64,000 bases of DNA from Pogonophryne albipinna. Its lineage: Eukaryota > Chordata > Actinopteri > Perciformes > Artedidraconidae. The notes beneath the pieces are model-generated. The model was not told where the DNA came from, ran no database searches, and saw only the letters and a program-made list of their open reading frames with translations. This document shows, piece after piece, positions 36,601 through 49,200 of this stretch. The DNA lies in the NCBI GenBank assembly GCA_028583405.1, contig CM053256.1, positions 8,269,710-8,333,709 on the forward strand. The letters run 5' to 3'. The first letter of the stretch is position 1. Each line of letters starts with the position of its first letter. Both the position numbers and the translations under genes were made by a program.

Positions 36601-39185
36601 TTTACCCACTCAAAGAGGTATACTGCCAGCCATCAATGCTTGATGCTCTTGAAAAAACATCATCCTGAAAAAATAGCTTGGGGACATGCCAAAAAGATGT
36701 CAAGATTGGGAGAAAATTGAGCCAATAATTCTTGCAGTGATTTAAATATGAAATAACCAATAATGGGATGGTTGTCTGGTGACAGTGGAGAGGTGCCTCT
36801 GTTGATGGATGAGAGAGGAGCTCTCAGTGAGAGCGAGAGAGAGAGAGTGAGAGAGAGTGAGAGAGACAGAGACCGACAGAGAGAGAGAGGGATTAAGATT
36901 GAGGGAGACACCCCTAAGGGACCCTTTATTGCATTGTAGCCCTTCGTAGCTTAACGCACGAACGACTTCACAACACGGCAGCAACACGATATTGCCCAAA
37001 GATAATTAATCTGTTAACGGGGATTAGCGGGGTCTAACCCCTCACTCCTTTCAAATTGAGGCACACTTATAATGCCGACCCCCAACCAGCCATCCACGCA
37101 CACTCCAATCAACCTGACCAATCTCCGTCCAGACCACCACACTGAACCCTGACCAGATTACTGAGAGAAAGAGTACAAATGCAGCCTACTGTGCGCTAAA
37201 TAATAGTGCAAAGAGATGTTTAAAAAACCCACTCACATGTTGGATGCAAAATAATGAAGTCCTGTCTATGAGAGCACTGTTAGGTCAGCGATGTGTCGAG
37301 ATAGGTAGAGATGCATATAAAATCAGAGTACGAGAGGCGAATAAGCACATAGATGAATATGGGGTGGGGGAGATGCAGGCAACATGAAATACTGAGGAGG
37401 GGAAAACAAGTGGGTTCCCAGGGAGTGATGCTGAGAGAAAGAGGAGGGAGGGTGAGAGATGGAGTGAACAATGAATAGAGAGGGGGGAAAGCGGCATGCA
37501 ATGGATTTTTAGGCAGAACCAGCTTTCAGTGGAGGCTGCAGAACAGCATCAACACTGATTTAGAGACGAGGAGGAGGAAGAGGAGAAGATGATGATGGAA
37601 GGGATGAGAGCTCGCTGATGGAGATGCTCTATGGGGGGTTTGACTGGGGAACGTAAATTGAAGATATAATGGTCAAACACAGAGTAAAAAGAGTATGGTG
37701 TCTGTCTGCCATTGGAGAAAGGGGGGCAAAGCGAGCAGCAAAGAGGGAGGGGGCGGCGTTAGTTTTTCTGTGTCACTGAAAGAGAGTGGGGGAAGGGAGG
37801 CAGGGAGATAATGCGAGCGAGGGAGCAAACAGTAGAGCATACTCACTGACTCATATCGCCTATATGTAAAGTGTATGTGTGTGAAAGAAGACAGAAAATG
37901 ATATTATGTATGCAAGAGTTGATCAGGGAGCGTTTGTGTCTGCATGTTGAACCGCTGCATCCAGGCCATCCATCGTGCTCTGAGAAAACATCACCACTCA
38001 GGAGTTAAAATTTCAGTGTAAAAGTCATCGTTCTCGGGGAACACCATCCATACAATATTCATACAACGCAGATAAATTGTGGAATTATGAGCTGCGGAGT
38101 AAAACTACTCGGGTTGATTCATAGCTGTAAAGAAAACATAATCTCTTCCCCTCGTAAGCAATTCATGCCTCGTAGATAAACCGTTGTGGCAGATGCAAAC
38201 GTCTGGGTAGTAGTTTGCGGGCCCGAAACGCCTTATTTGTTTCACCAGATAATAGTTAGAGGAGAAGGAAATGTACATTCTACTTTAGGCATTTTATATT
38301 TTTAAAAAGGAGGTTTTCTAATCTGGTGTCCCGTGAGTTTAATGTCTCAAAGCTGATTTACATGTGTCTCCTTCAGGGCCTAAACTACAGCAACAGTTTG
38401 AACAGTTTGTCCTCATTCATACTGTGTTCCTTTTTTGACTAATAATGCAACTAATATCTATTGTGATTGCCAACTAATCTTGTTCTTTTCTCAATTTAAT
38501 TATGTATTAATTGTTGGTAAATAAAACTAAATTAATGTTTAGAAGGCCAACAAAATGTCCTAAAGTCCAAGGTGATGTCTTCAAAATACCTCTGTATTTT
38601 AAGCAGCATAGAAAAAGCACTTTTAAAATTTTAAAATGTTATAATATCCGAGAAATTAAAGCAGCGAGTCGTTGTAATGGAGAGGCTACAATGAATTTTA
38701 TTCATTTTAGTGTACTTTAAATATGTTTCACCTAAAACCAACAAACAAAGAAACAACTCTAAATGATGACATTAAAAATGGATTAAAATAAATGCACCTC
38801 TGTTTTTAGGGTAATATCCTTCTGTCCAGCCAGCCAAAGTAAACACTTGTGCTTTCAGCCGGTTCTGGGGGTATTGCATCAGCTTGCAATATGAACAGAA
38901 CATGTATTATTATTCTGTGCAGACTACATTCATTTCTCATCTTGAAATATGAATAGCCAATGTACGGGACATAGGCCCTTAGTGCATTACAATTAAGCAT
39001 TCATTAAGTAAAATACATACATTCAAATCATATTATTAAAGAGTAGATGGACCATCATATACTTTTTGCATCTTAATAAAGATGAATTTAATTGAACATT
39101 AATTAATTGTTTGCTCCCTTTAGCACTTTATATAAATAAGTCCTTCCATTGTAATAACCTACATGTATTTAGTGCATGTGTTATA
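36601..39185. other. Region between ttyh1 first exon and leng9 stop
   Basis: Contains a GA/GAGA-rich tract (36820-36895), purine-rich sequence (37540-37600, 37720-37830) and AT-rich sequence toward leng9. No exon seen. The likely ttyh1 promoter and the leng9 3'UTR must be here; no site is placed with confidence. Confidence 0.45.
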
Positions 39186-42100
39186 TCATCGAAGACTAAC
39201 TGTGCACACGGTCTCATAAAAATCATCTCCTTCTGAAATGCCCATGGAACACAGGTGCAGGGTGTTTATCGGCAGACGGCCAAAATGTAAACCCTTCCCC
39301 ACCTTCAGGTCCCCCACCCGATCAAACACCCTCTCTCCCTCCTTGCCCACTACCTTGGCCAGAGTGAGGTGGTATCGTGGGTTGAAGGAGTCCCTGTGGA
39401 GCAGCCCCTCCTCCCTGTAGGCCTCCTGCAGGCCGCTGTTCAGCTGCTGGAGGTGGATCTGAGGCTGGGGGCTCAGGTACAGCACCTTCCCGTTGAAGTG
39501 CTTCAGCCTCACAGGGAAGGTCAGAGCCACCGGGGGGTTTCGATCGAAATGAGCAAACTTTTTGAGGACCTCTGCAGCGGTGGCTACCTCCGCTGGGCCG
39601 GGCAAATTCAGAAGGCACATCGTGACGTGGAGCGTGTTGGCCAACTGCCAGTGAGGGGCCGAGGAGGGCAGGACGGAGGTGATCTCCTCCTGCAGCTGCT
39701 GGAAGCCAGACAGGATGGCAGGAGTGTTGGCCCTGAAGGTGATGAAGTGCGTGGGCTTCTTTTTAGGGGGGCGACCACCGTTCTTCTGCTCTCGTTGCTC
39801 CAGAGGTGCTGATTTCTGGAAATAGACATTTTTAAAGTAATTTGTTGACTCTCTGAATGAAATCTAGTCCCAGTCGATTTGAAATCAATCAGACAATTCC
39901 ACGGCTGCTATCTTTCACACAAAACTCACTGTTAAACAATCTGGTTTTATAAAGATCTCTGAAGGCAAGAGGATAAATAATATTAAGATTTGAACTGAGA
40001 ACTGAACTGTAAACGCAAAACATAAAGGTTTATTTCAGGGTGAATTGTGCTGTACCCACCGAAGCATCTTCTTTGCCGTCCGAGCTTTCCTGCCAGTCTG
40101 CAACGTCCCCTTCCTCATTCCCCTCTTGTCCGTCTGCTCCGTCTTTTTGGGATAAGGATGATGGGTCTAACGAAGCCTCAGGGCTTAAATCAAAACAAGT
40201 GAGTCATATAACTCAAGAGACAGGATGAATCTTGCAACATTGCTAATAAGATCACATGACATACAGTTGCCATAATCTTATGTCTTATGGACACAGTACA
40301 ATAAGAAATATTTTCTAAATTCATATTAACAAAGCCACACTCACACACATGAGCAAACCAATCCAATCGACCAATTAAGAATAATAGTTTTGTCTATAAA
40401 ATGAAAGCTTGTAACAATTTCCCTCAGTCCAAACATGTCATCTTCAAATGTATCAATGTTGTTCAACCAACAGTCTAAAACCCAAATATTATTTTAAAAG
40501 CTATAATCTACTATAAAGAAATATATTATTTGATTATGAAAAAGTTTCAGAAAGCTGAGGATGCTCTGAATTGATCACTGTGACCGAGAACATGCTGTAA
40601 AAATGCTCTTGTAAACTGTCCCTTAATGAATGAACATCAGACCTCATTGCAGCCTCCTCCATAACACATGGTGGTGCCTCCTCTCCTGGAGAAGCGTCTC
40701 CTCCACACTCTGGAGCTGCTTCTGTTCCAGCAGGGCTGTGAATATTCATCTCACTTTGCTCCTCTTCCTCCTGATGTGTGTTCTCAGTTGGAGTACCCTC
40801 CTCTGTTTCACACTCATCCTGCAGGTGCTCCCTGACAGCAGGCGGCGGCTCCTCTGTGTTCACTTCTTGGGAAACAAAATGCTATATTTGGTAAGTATGA
40901 ATCCTGTAAACAAGTCCTGGCTTTTGTAATGTGTCTGCAAATCAATGAGTATCTGGGTGTATGTTAGGTGGGGTCCATCCTTACCCTTTACTTCCTCCAC
41001 CCCTCCAAAGGGGGGAGCCAGAGATTGGCCGGTGGAGCCGAACACCCGGTCGGTCCTGCTGTGGCGGTCCCAGACGCGGTGCCCTCTGTAGGTGAAGTAC
41101 TGGATCCTGTGTCGAGGCAGGGCCAGCTCCACGGTGTAGTCGCAGTCGCACGGGTCTGTGTCCCAGTTGAAGTCGTTGAAGGGACGCTCCAGAACACCGA
41201 GGAAACGGTCCACGTACCCAACAACAAATTCTGATCCATCCGCCGACTGGTCCCACAGGATCCGAGAGATAACCTCATCGGCGGTGCGCATGCGAGGCTT
41301 TTTGTTCACCTCTGCAGGAGAGTAAGATATAAATAACAAAAGCATATCACTGGAAGGGTTACTGGGTATGATTTGAATAAAAAACATTAATATATGGACA
41401 AAGTATCACGTTGTCACTATCAGATGACATGTGTGAGTAACCTTTTGGCTCATATTTCGGCTTTCTTGTTTTGTTCACTTTCTTCTTGGGGTTTTCCGTC
41501 TTCTCCCCTTCCTGTTTGTCATCCTGGTCAGCTGACCCTGAATCATCTCCTGATGGGTTACTAAAATAAGAGAGCAACCAGAGTAGAAAAAATGTCAGAA
41601 CACACACGGGAAAAATGACAGATGGAGAAAAAAATGCTCTTAGTCTTAATTCCATTTGACACAGATTAACCTTCATGCAGCCTGCTGAACTTTGAACAGC
41701 ACCCATATTTAGTCATGGCTGCGTATTAGTGCCAGACTGGTGAGCAATATGAGCAGTGGTTGACCAATAGAAATAATAAATAAACACAATATACAGTACT
41801 TCAATCAATTTTCAAAAAGGCACACTTGTAACAAGGGAATAGTATTCTAGAAGGCATTAATGAAATTATAGTACCGCGTATAGCTACCGCAATTTTTAAC
41901 CTCTTTATTGTTAGATGTATTAAAAATGAATTTGTTGAAAGGAGAAATAAATAAATAAAAACTTTGGAGGAATCTTCTGTATCCAGGTTGAGCAACATTA
42001 AAAGGAAAGGTCCACACTATTTTCAACTCTGTCATTACTCAAATGCCCAGAAAAGTGATTTAATTCATTTCTGAAATTGTTGCAGAATTAGGACTTTAAA

Positions 42101-45100
42101 TTTGTTCCTCCATAACTTGAAGGAGGATATTTTTGCCACCCTTATGGGCAAAGAACAAATACAGCTACTAATTATACTTTCAGTGTGCATTTGGGATTGG
42201 GATTATTGTTTAAAATGAATACAATTAGAACCTATCCTTCAACATTCAGGCAGCCATCATTTAACATTCTAGCTACCTTGGTGTTATGATCATGTTTGAA
42301 CCATTTAGTGTTGCAGTTATTAGAAATAAATGTACATGTGGAGAAAAGCTAACAAGAACATTTCAAAGTCATCCTTAATCCTGCTGGTAAATTGACTGAA
42401 GAAGGAAAAGCAAGCAAACCTGTGAGAGAAACGACATCTGGGGCCGAAATGACACTTCCCCATCAGGAAAAACCGGCACACGTCGACTCTGTTCTCATCT
42501 TGCTCTGCTGACCACAGAGGGAAGTAAGCAGGACATTTTGCAACGAGTATCTGTACATAACACCAGCATGTTGAAGGGTTTCTCTCGGGTTAAGAGTAAA
42601 GAATTTATAGAAAACATTTCGACAAACATGATCGCAAAACATTTCTAACTCAGCAGCTTGTGGGCCGCAGCAGTGTGAGTAAGAGTCAGGCAGTGGCTCA
42701 ATAAATTGACTAAGAAAAAAAAGAGAGGAGACAGGAAATGACACCCTGCGAGTTTAAAGCAGTTTCTATTAACCATTCAAATACATATAACAGCGGGATG
42801 CTCTCAGATCAGAGTGCTGATGGTAAACTTAAGGCGGCAGGTAGAACAAGTTAAATATATGTATAGTGTATTTTGTGAAAGTCATACTAAGAGCAGGAAG
42901 TAAGCTATCTGTTACTGCACTTTGTGTTCAATATATGTTGAGTTGTTCAAGGTTCAAGGTTCAAGGTCCTTTATTGTTGTGTTATAGTGTTTCCTATATG
43001 AGTAGGTGAGATATGTTTGTGTGTGCCAGATTATTTTTAATTGAAACCAGTAGGTTTACAACACCTCATGTTTAAAACTTGAGGCTATAACTATGAACAT
43101 GCCAGTGGGACTAACAATTGTACGCTAAAATATTTAAAAAATAGCAGTTACATAAATATCGTAAGGTTTGCAGGGGTTATTTGATTAACAACTTTTTTGT
43201 TTAGACAATCGGATATAGAGGACATTTATTTTTGTATCTGGAAAGTCACCTCTTTGCTTAAGAAATTGGATTTATGAATATTTATTTTTCTCAAAAGAAT
43301 TCTGTAGATTGATCTAATTAAATATTAAAATGCCTGTCATATTCAGTAAATCCACATAATACATTTTACCAAAGTAATATAAAAAGATGGTAGATATGAT
43401 GATGTTCAATGTACAGACTTTAGGGAAAACAATGACCAAACACCTGAACTCAAATTAAAATACAGAAATGTAGTAGATTCCTTCTGGTGATCTTAAGCAG
43501 GTCTAATAAGACAACGATGGGATGAATAAGGGGTTAATCCGCTAGAGAAAACAGGGAGTGGAAAAATAGATATGCACAAAACTATGTTTCCTCTCTAACA
43601 CACTTGGAAGAGGACAGCTCATAGCAGGTGGCAATGCCAAATATTTGCTCTGCAGTTGCCTATAAACTCAAACACAAACCACACACCCGGGAATGCTATT
43701 TCCAAAATTGGATGTGACTCATTCATTAAATCTTTTGATGATGAGCGGTAATATCTGTCTTCTCACTGAGAGATCGCACACTGGCACAGGTTCACAAGTC
43801 ATGGGAGAACTTAAACAACTTGAGCAGTCTTTAAACTGCTTGGTGTATAAATCAGACTGGAGGTGACTGAGTAACGTAATACTTGAGAAATACTTATTTC
43901 CTTGGAAAGTCTGTGTTGGTATCATCCCGGTAGTACACGGTAATTAAGCAGATGTTGGTACTAAATCTCTTTTTTATACCGGATTTGCGGTTCAGTGCCA
44001 ATACTTGCGGCTCTCTTTTGACTCACTTCCTTGAGCCCTGACACATTACCAGCAGTCACCCAGCATGAAATCAAAATGTTTTCGATCATTTCAGCGAACA
44101 GCGAACACATTCAGCTCTGCCTTTGACGGTAAGGGGTTTCAGCAACATGATAACATCACATTTACCAGAAATCTAATTGCTTACAGCAACACAGAAAGGT
44201 TTCATAGACTGGGGAACATGAGGACACCGTCTATATTTCAGAAAAGATTGGAGAATATGTAACAAAACATTAGCTGCTCACTTTCACATATATTACATTT
44301 TGTCAGCAATACAATCCTATTGGCTAGTGATAGTGACAGAATAAAAATCAATACTGAGTTTTGTATAATATAATTTTATAATTATTGGGGTAGTTGTTTA
44401 AAGATAAATGGGTAAATATACATTTCTTTATAAAATAATTAAAAGGTCTTGGTCATATTTCATACGACTGTGTAAATTATAGCAAAAAAGTTAATGATTG
44501 TGTCCCCACCGTTGATACTAGGATGTGGTTTACCAGTATTATCACATTTGTATTCTTTAAAGTTGGTTATTATGTATAAATATGGATTTGACATTGAAAT
44601 CTAGTATGTATCTGTGATGTATGTACCCAATAGATTTACACTGGGTTAATGTGCTAGATATATGTCATAAGACAATAGTAATGGTAATTCCCTTTGACGA
44701 CGAGAGGGACTGAGACTATAAGGCCTTAAAGGGGATCCTTACTTCCTGAGAGTATTGGAAAAAGTAACCCTTAACACAAAACTGACTACTGATAACATAT
44801 CAGCTCTAATATGCATGATATGACATGTCTGTTCAGCTCTCCTGTACATTTGTGTTCCACTGCACACAAATTACAACAATAAAGTATTAAAATAAAAAGA
44901 ATCAGACTGAGTTTGGTAAATGACCAGCAGGTATATCAGTCTCTTTAATGTGTGACTCACCTGTATGTCATGTCTTAAATGAAGTAAACAACAACAATCA
45001 GTGTCTGTGTATCAGGAGGATTTACCTGCTCGGGCTCTTAAGGTGTCTTTTCCACAGTTAGGGGGTACCCCTGCCTCCTCACTGGGTGTTTCTGTCAGGG

Positions 45101-45155
45101 GGGTCCCCTCCTCTGCCTGCTCCTCTGGTGGTCCTCCTAATCCGTCTGATGCCAT
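39186..45155 (-). CDS. leng9: Leukocyte receptor cluster member 9 homologue: CCCH zinc finger, MJ1316 and 2H phosphoesterase-like domains
   Basis: Coding exons, transcript order: 45155-45026, 42507-42420, 41560-41442, 41311-40985, 40865-40643, 40183-40060 and 39815-39186; 1641 bp, 546 residues, all phases consistent. Domains in order: acidic N-terminus (1-43); CCCH finger Cys54-X7-Cys62-X5-Cys68-X3-His72; lysine-rich linker; MJ1316/DUF504 RNA cyclic group end-recognition domain (about 115-195, with ADEVISRILWD and YRGHRVWDR); acidic disordered linker (222-337); and an AKAP7-type 2H phosphoesterase-like domain with HVT at 400-402 and HLT at 486-488. The protein is little studied; RNA-end binding or processing is inferred from the domains. 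The donor at the end of exon 5 (ATGAG/GTCTGA) is weak, and one of two acceptors 3 bp apart may start exon 2. Head-to-head with flcn. Confidence 0.9.
42508..45025 (-). other. leng9 intron 1
   Basis: 2.5 kb AT-rich intron. It contains a short GTTCAAG tandem near 42947-42970 and no exon or mobile element that I can support. Confidence 0.5.
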
Positions 45156-45490
45156 GATCAAACCTGTGATTTAAACGGTAATGTTACTTCAAAAAGGTCT
45201 GCTGTGTCACTGTGGTGTTTGCTGCTATACTTGTTTGAGCTGACAATTAATTACTTGAAGTAAACCGGACACACCTAATTCTAAAATAACAACTCAGGCA
45301 ATGAGGAAGTGATTGTCTAGCATTTTTTTTAAAGGAACTGTTTGAATTCAACAACTCATTGAGATCAAACTTGTTCAGATATAAACAAACAAGATAAACA
45401 TGTCTCTAAAGATCCCCAAGAAAATATTAAACATACTAACCGAAGGAGCTCGCGATGCTTATTTTAAACGCCCTTTGACCCTGAGTTTGT
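45156..45490 (-). other. leng9 5'UTR exons and first intron
   Basis: The ATG exon begins at 45163 after a TCACAG acceptor. An upstream non-coding exon ends at 45441 (CCTTCG) with a GTTAGT donor. The intron is therefore about 277 bp. Confidence 0.6.
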
Positions 45491-45952
45491 TATCGCACAC
45501 TGAATCATGGGAAATGTAGTGTATGTGTTTTCAGTCTAAAAAAAGCCTCTATAAATACATTACATAACTTGTTATCTTTGCGCATACACATGTTGTTTAA
45601 AGGCCTTCTTATCGCTTTAAAAAATAATCGAAACATTTCGACTTCACGGGTAAAATTGAGAAACAGCTCGCGCAGCCAACTGCCATGCGTCACTTGTACT
45701 CGAGCGCATGACTGCGGCGTCATGTGACCGGCTGTGTTGTTGTCAGCAGCTGCACACAGGAGGAAAACACCACGAGAAAAGTGTCCAAAACCTTAATATG
45801 ACACTCTGGGAATCATGGATTTTTGCAAAACGGACTAAGTGAATATCTGATGTTTTAATATGTCGCCTTTTACATAACCGCGTTTTGACGTTGTGAACAA
45901 TGAATGTCCCTTCGTGAAGTGAGTCAATTGTTGAACTTGTAGCTGTGCTGAA
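45491..45952. promoter_or_regulatory. Shared leng9/flcn promoter region and flcn non-coding exon
   Basis: leng9 runs left and flcn runs right, so the start sites lie within a few hundred bases. A TFE/MITF-type E-box GTCATGTGAC lies at 45719-45728. A flcn non-coding exon ends at about 45952 (GCTGAAG) before a GTAAGA donor, and splices to the acceptor just before the flcn ATG. FLCN is a known TFEB/TFE3 target, which makes the box of interest. Confidence 0.55.
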
Positions 45953-46294
45953 GGTAAGACATCTGATATCAGCTGTAATTACCATGTGTTAACCATACTG
46001 CAACCTATTAATGCCATTTAGATTCAGAATATTTTATTGACCATTACATTTTATGGAAATGTGTCTTTGGCACTGGCAAAGATACAATATCGGTCACCAT
46101 ACACAGTTCAACATACAATTCATACACACAGAAAGAGGGAAATTGCATTGGCAAAGTGCAGAGTGGTTTGTTCTTCCACTGGCTTAAGTCCATTAACACA
46201 TCAGTTGTATTTTAATGTTCAATGTTATGTATTGAAATGCTTACTCAAACATAATAGTACAACATACTTTTCATAACTCTTATGTCCATTTCAG

Positions 46295-49200
46295 ATGAAT
46301 GCTCTGGTTGCTCTCTGTCACTTCTGTGAGCTCCATGGCCCTCGGACGTTGTTTTGCACCGAGGCACTGCATCCTCCATCCCCATCCCCTTCATCCCTTG
46401 CAGGTACCGCGGGTCCCGGCGACAGAGACCGAGATGGGGACCGGGAAGGTGAAGGGCTGACCATGAGGGCCAACAGCTCTGCCACACAGAGAGGAGAAAT
46501 GTGTGAGGTGAGGAGAGAAGCTGTTACAATCCATTCTTCTCCCTACCTGTCTTCTGCACAAAAACACTCTTAACTATGACTTTCTCGTATGCTGGTGAGT
46601 CCTGTCAAATCCATCTCAAAGTACACATTTTCCTCTCTCATTGGCTCATAGGGATGTCGATCTCTTCCTGCATCTCACCCGGGTTTTGTGAGCATTGATG
46701 ATGAAACAGGCATACGCTTCCTGAGCCACCAGCATCCAAGACAGCCACAGCTATTCAGCGTTGTCCGCCAGGCCTGCGTACGCAGCCTCAGCTGTGAGGT
46801 AAACAGTAACGTACGTCTGCATGTATGTGTGTGTGTGTGAGTCACACATCTCATGCGTTAAATAAACTTCTCTCTTTACATTTACTTCTACCTATATTTC
46901 TCTGTTTTGCCAGGTGTGTCCCGGCCGTGAAGGACCAATTTTCTTTGGAGATGAGCAACATGGTTTTGTTTTTTCACACACCTTCTTTATCAAAGACAGC
47001 CTGGCCAGGGGCTTCCAGCGCTGGTACAGTATTGTCATGGTAGCAATGGACAGGATCTACCTTATCAACTCCTGGCCTTTCCTGTTATGCCACCTCAGAC
47101 TCACTATACAGAGCCTGCAAAGCACAGCCCTCAAGGTAGGTTGCACACATCGACACACCATGCATAATTCAGATAACTCAAATAGAATTATAAAGTTCTT
47201 GATTGGTGCAAATCTATTATGGCGCCTAATGTCTTGGTACTGTTCTCTCCATCAGGTGTTCGATATTGAACAGGGAGTGTGTCCCCAGCGATCGGTGAGG
47301 ATGAACAGTGTCTTTTCCCCTGCAGTGTTTCCACACCAAAGGAGTGGCAACGCAGCCCGGTCTCTAACTTCTCTTACCCAGCATCCCAACCTGTGGGCCA
47401 GCCTGCACTCCTCCTTCAGCTGGTGAGTCAACATCCAGTCAGCCCTGCTGAGACAAACAGGCTGTGGTCTGTAATGGCTCACCTAGAGATGTGGATTTGT
47501 GTTTTCACATTGTCTCCAGGCTGCTGAAGGCATGTGGAAGTCGTCTGACAGAGAAGCTGCTGGAGGGAGCGCCCACTGAGGACACACTGGTGCTCATCGA
47601 GAGACAGTCAGGTAGTCACATTATGACATCTTACAGTGATACAAAATGTGTAGTTTATTCTGCAAATATAATCATTGTTTAACTAGATACTAAATAGTGA
47701 TGGCCCCTTCCCCTTGTTCTACCCCCATAGTTCAGACCACGCCCATCTTTCTTAACTTCGTAGCGAAAGGGTTGACTAGTAGAATATGATATGTAAGAAC
47801 TTAAACAAAAAAACTTTTATTTATTTTAATGTGCAATCTGTTTCGGAATTTGTCAATATTAATACATTTCTAGTACTACAATCTGTTCATGCCCTGAACT
47901 GGGTAAAAGTTTAAGTTAAAAAACAAAGTCTGGTGATACAAAAACGTTATTGGAAGATTATTTCTAATCTTCCAGGCAAGGTTTGGCTTCTTGCTGGAGG
48001 ATTTTATCAGCCGATTTCATGCGTTTGCACAATGGTTTGATCATCAGTCTGAACAGTCTCCTGGGATTTACTGGGTCAGTTTAGTGCGGAGACACTGGCC
48101 GGAAAACAGTGTTATTCACTGAGCCATTGGAGTCCAACACACTGCTTTTACAGAAAGTGTTTACTACATTTTTAGTCAAGATTTAGAAAGTGCTTAAAAG
48201 ATTAAAAGAGGTATTTCCGGGGCCAGTGTGGCCCTTTGATTGTGGAATTTTAATACCGTTTTCCCTATTAGAATAATATTTTAATATTCATTTAAAAAAT
48301 GTCTGAAGCACTTGTCAAAATCACAGATAACAAGTGATGAATACATACACAGTAAAAACCACATGAAAAAAATGCTATAACCAATATAAAAGCAACACAA
48401 ATAAAAATGACAATTTGTAGAAATAGGTTTTTAAAGTTGTTGTTTTTTAAAGTTGACATGCTCAGTCACCGGATACTTCAGGAAATGAGTCATAGATAAC
48501 AGTTGAGATGAAAAGAGCTGATTTCAGTTCGGAAATGGTGTCATGTGCACATCACACTCTATATACGGAGTGTGATATATAACGGACCAACAACATTTCC
48601 AGTGGAATTTCCCCACTTTGGTAATGAGCTTGAAAACATTTGATCATCACTATTAATGTTTTAATGTCATTTTCTGTTTCCAAAAGAGCAAGAGGAGGAA
48701 ATGAGCTGCTGGGAGGGAGCAGAAGGAGGCGATTCTACGTCACAGCGGCACCAATCAGAGAGCAAGCTGGGCCTCGACTTCCTGTGCGATGATGCAAAGT
48801 TAAATGAACTACCAGGGCCGAAATTCAGGTCCCTGAGGCATTTGAGACAGGTACACTTTTAGGTACTTTTACAGCGTGTCATTTTGTCTGCAGAAAACTG
48901 AAAAAGAACATGAAGGGAAAAGGTTATTGTCTCCTCTCCTTTTGATGAGGCAGAGCGTTTCCAACAGTTTTTTCAAGAATGTATAGTTTCATGGCTTCAT
49001 ATTTACTTTAGTTCACATAAGGTTTCTGTGAACTGTTGAACATTACAGTTTGATTTGCTCCGCAGGTCCTCGGGGTTGCTGAGTTTCGTCAGCTAGTGTG
49101 GCACGTGCTCATGGGAAATCAGGTCATATGGAGAGGCGCTGACCCCGGGCTCATCCAGTCTGCCTTTACAGTGCTCAAGGTAGTTCACTCTGCTGCGGCA

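Noticed and set aside
39238..39812. Long plus-strand frames over the leng9 last exon
   Set aside because: Antisense shadows of the 2H phosphoesterase-like exon of leng9.
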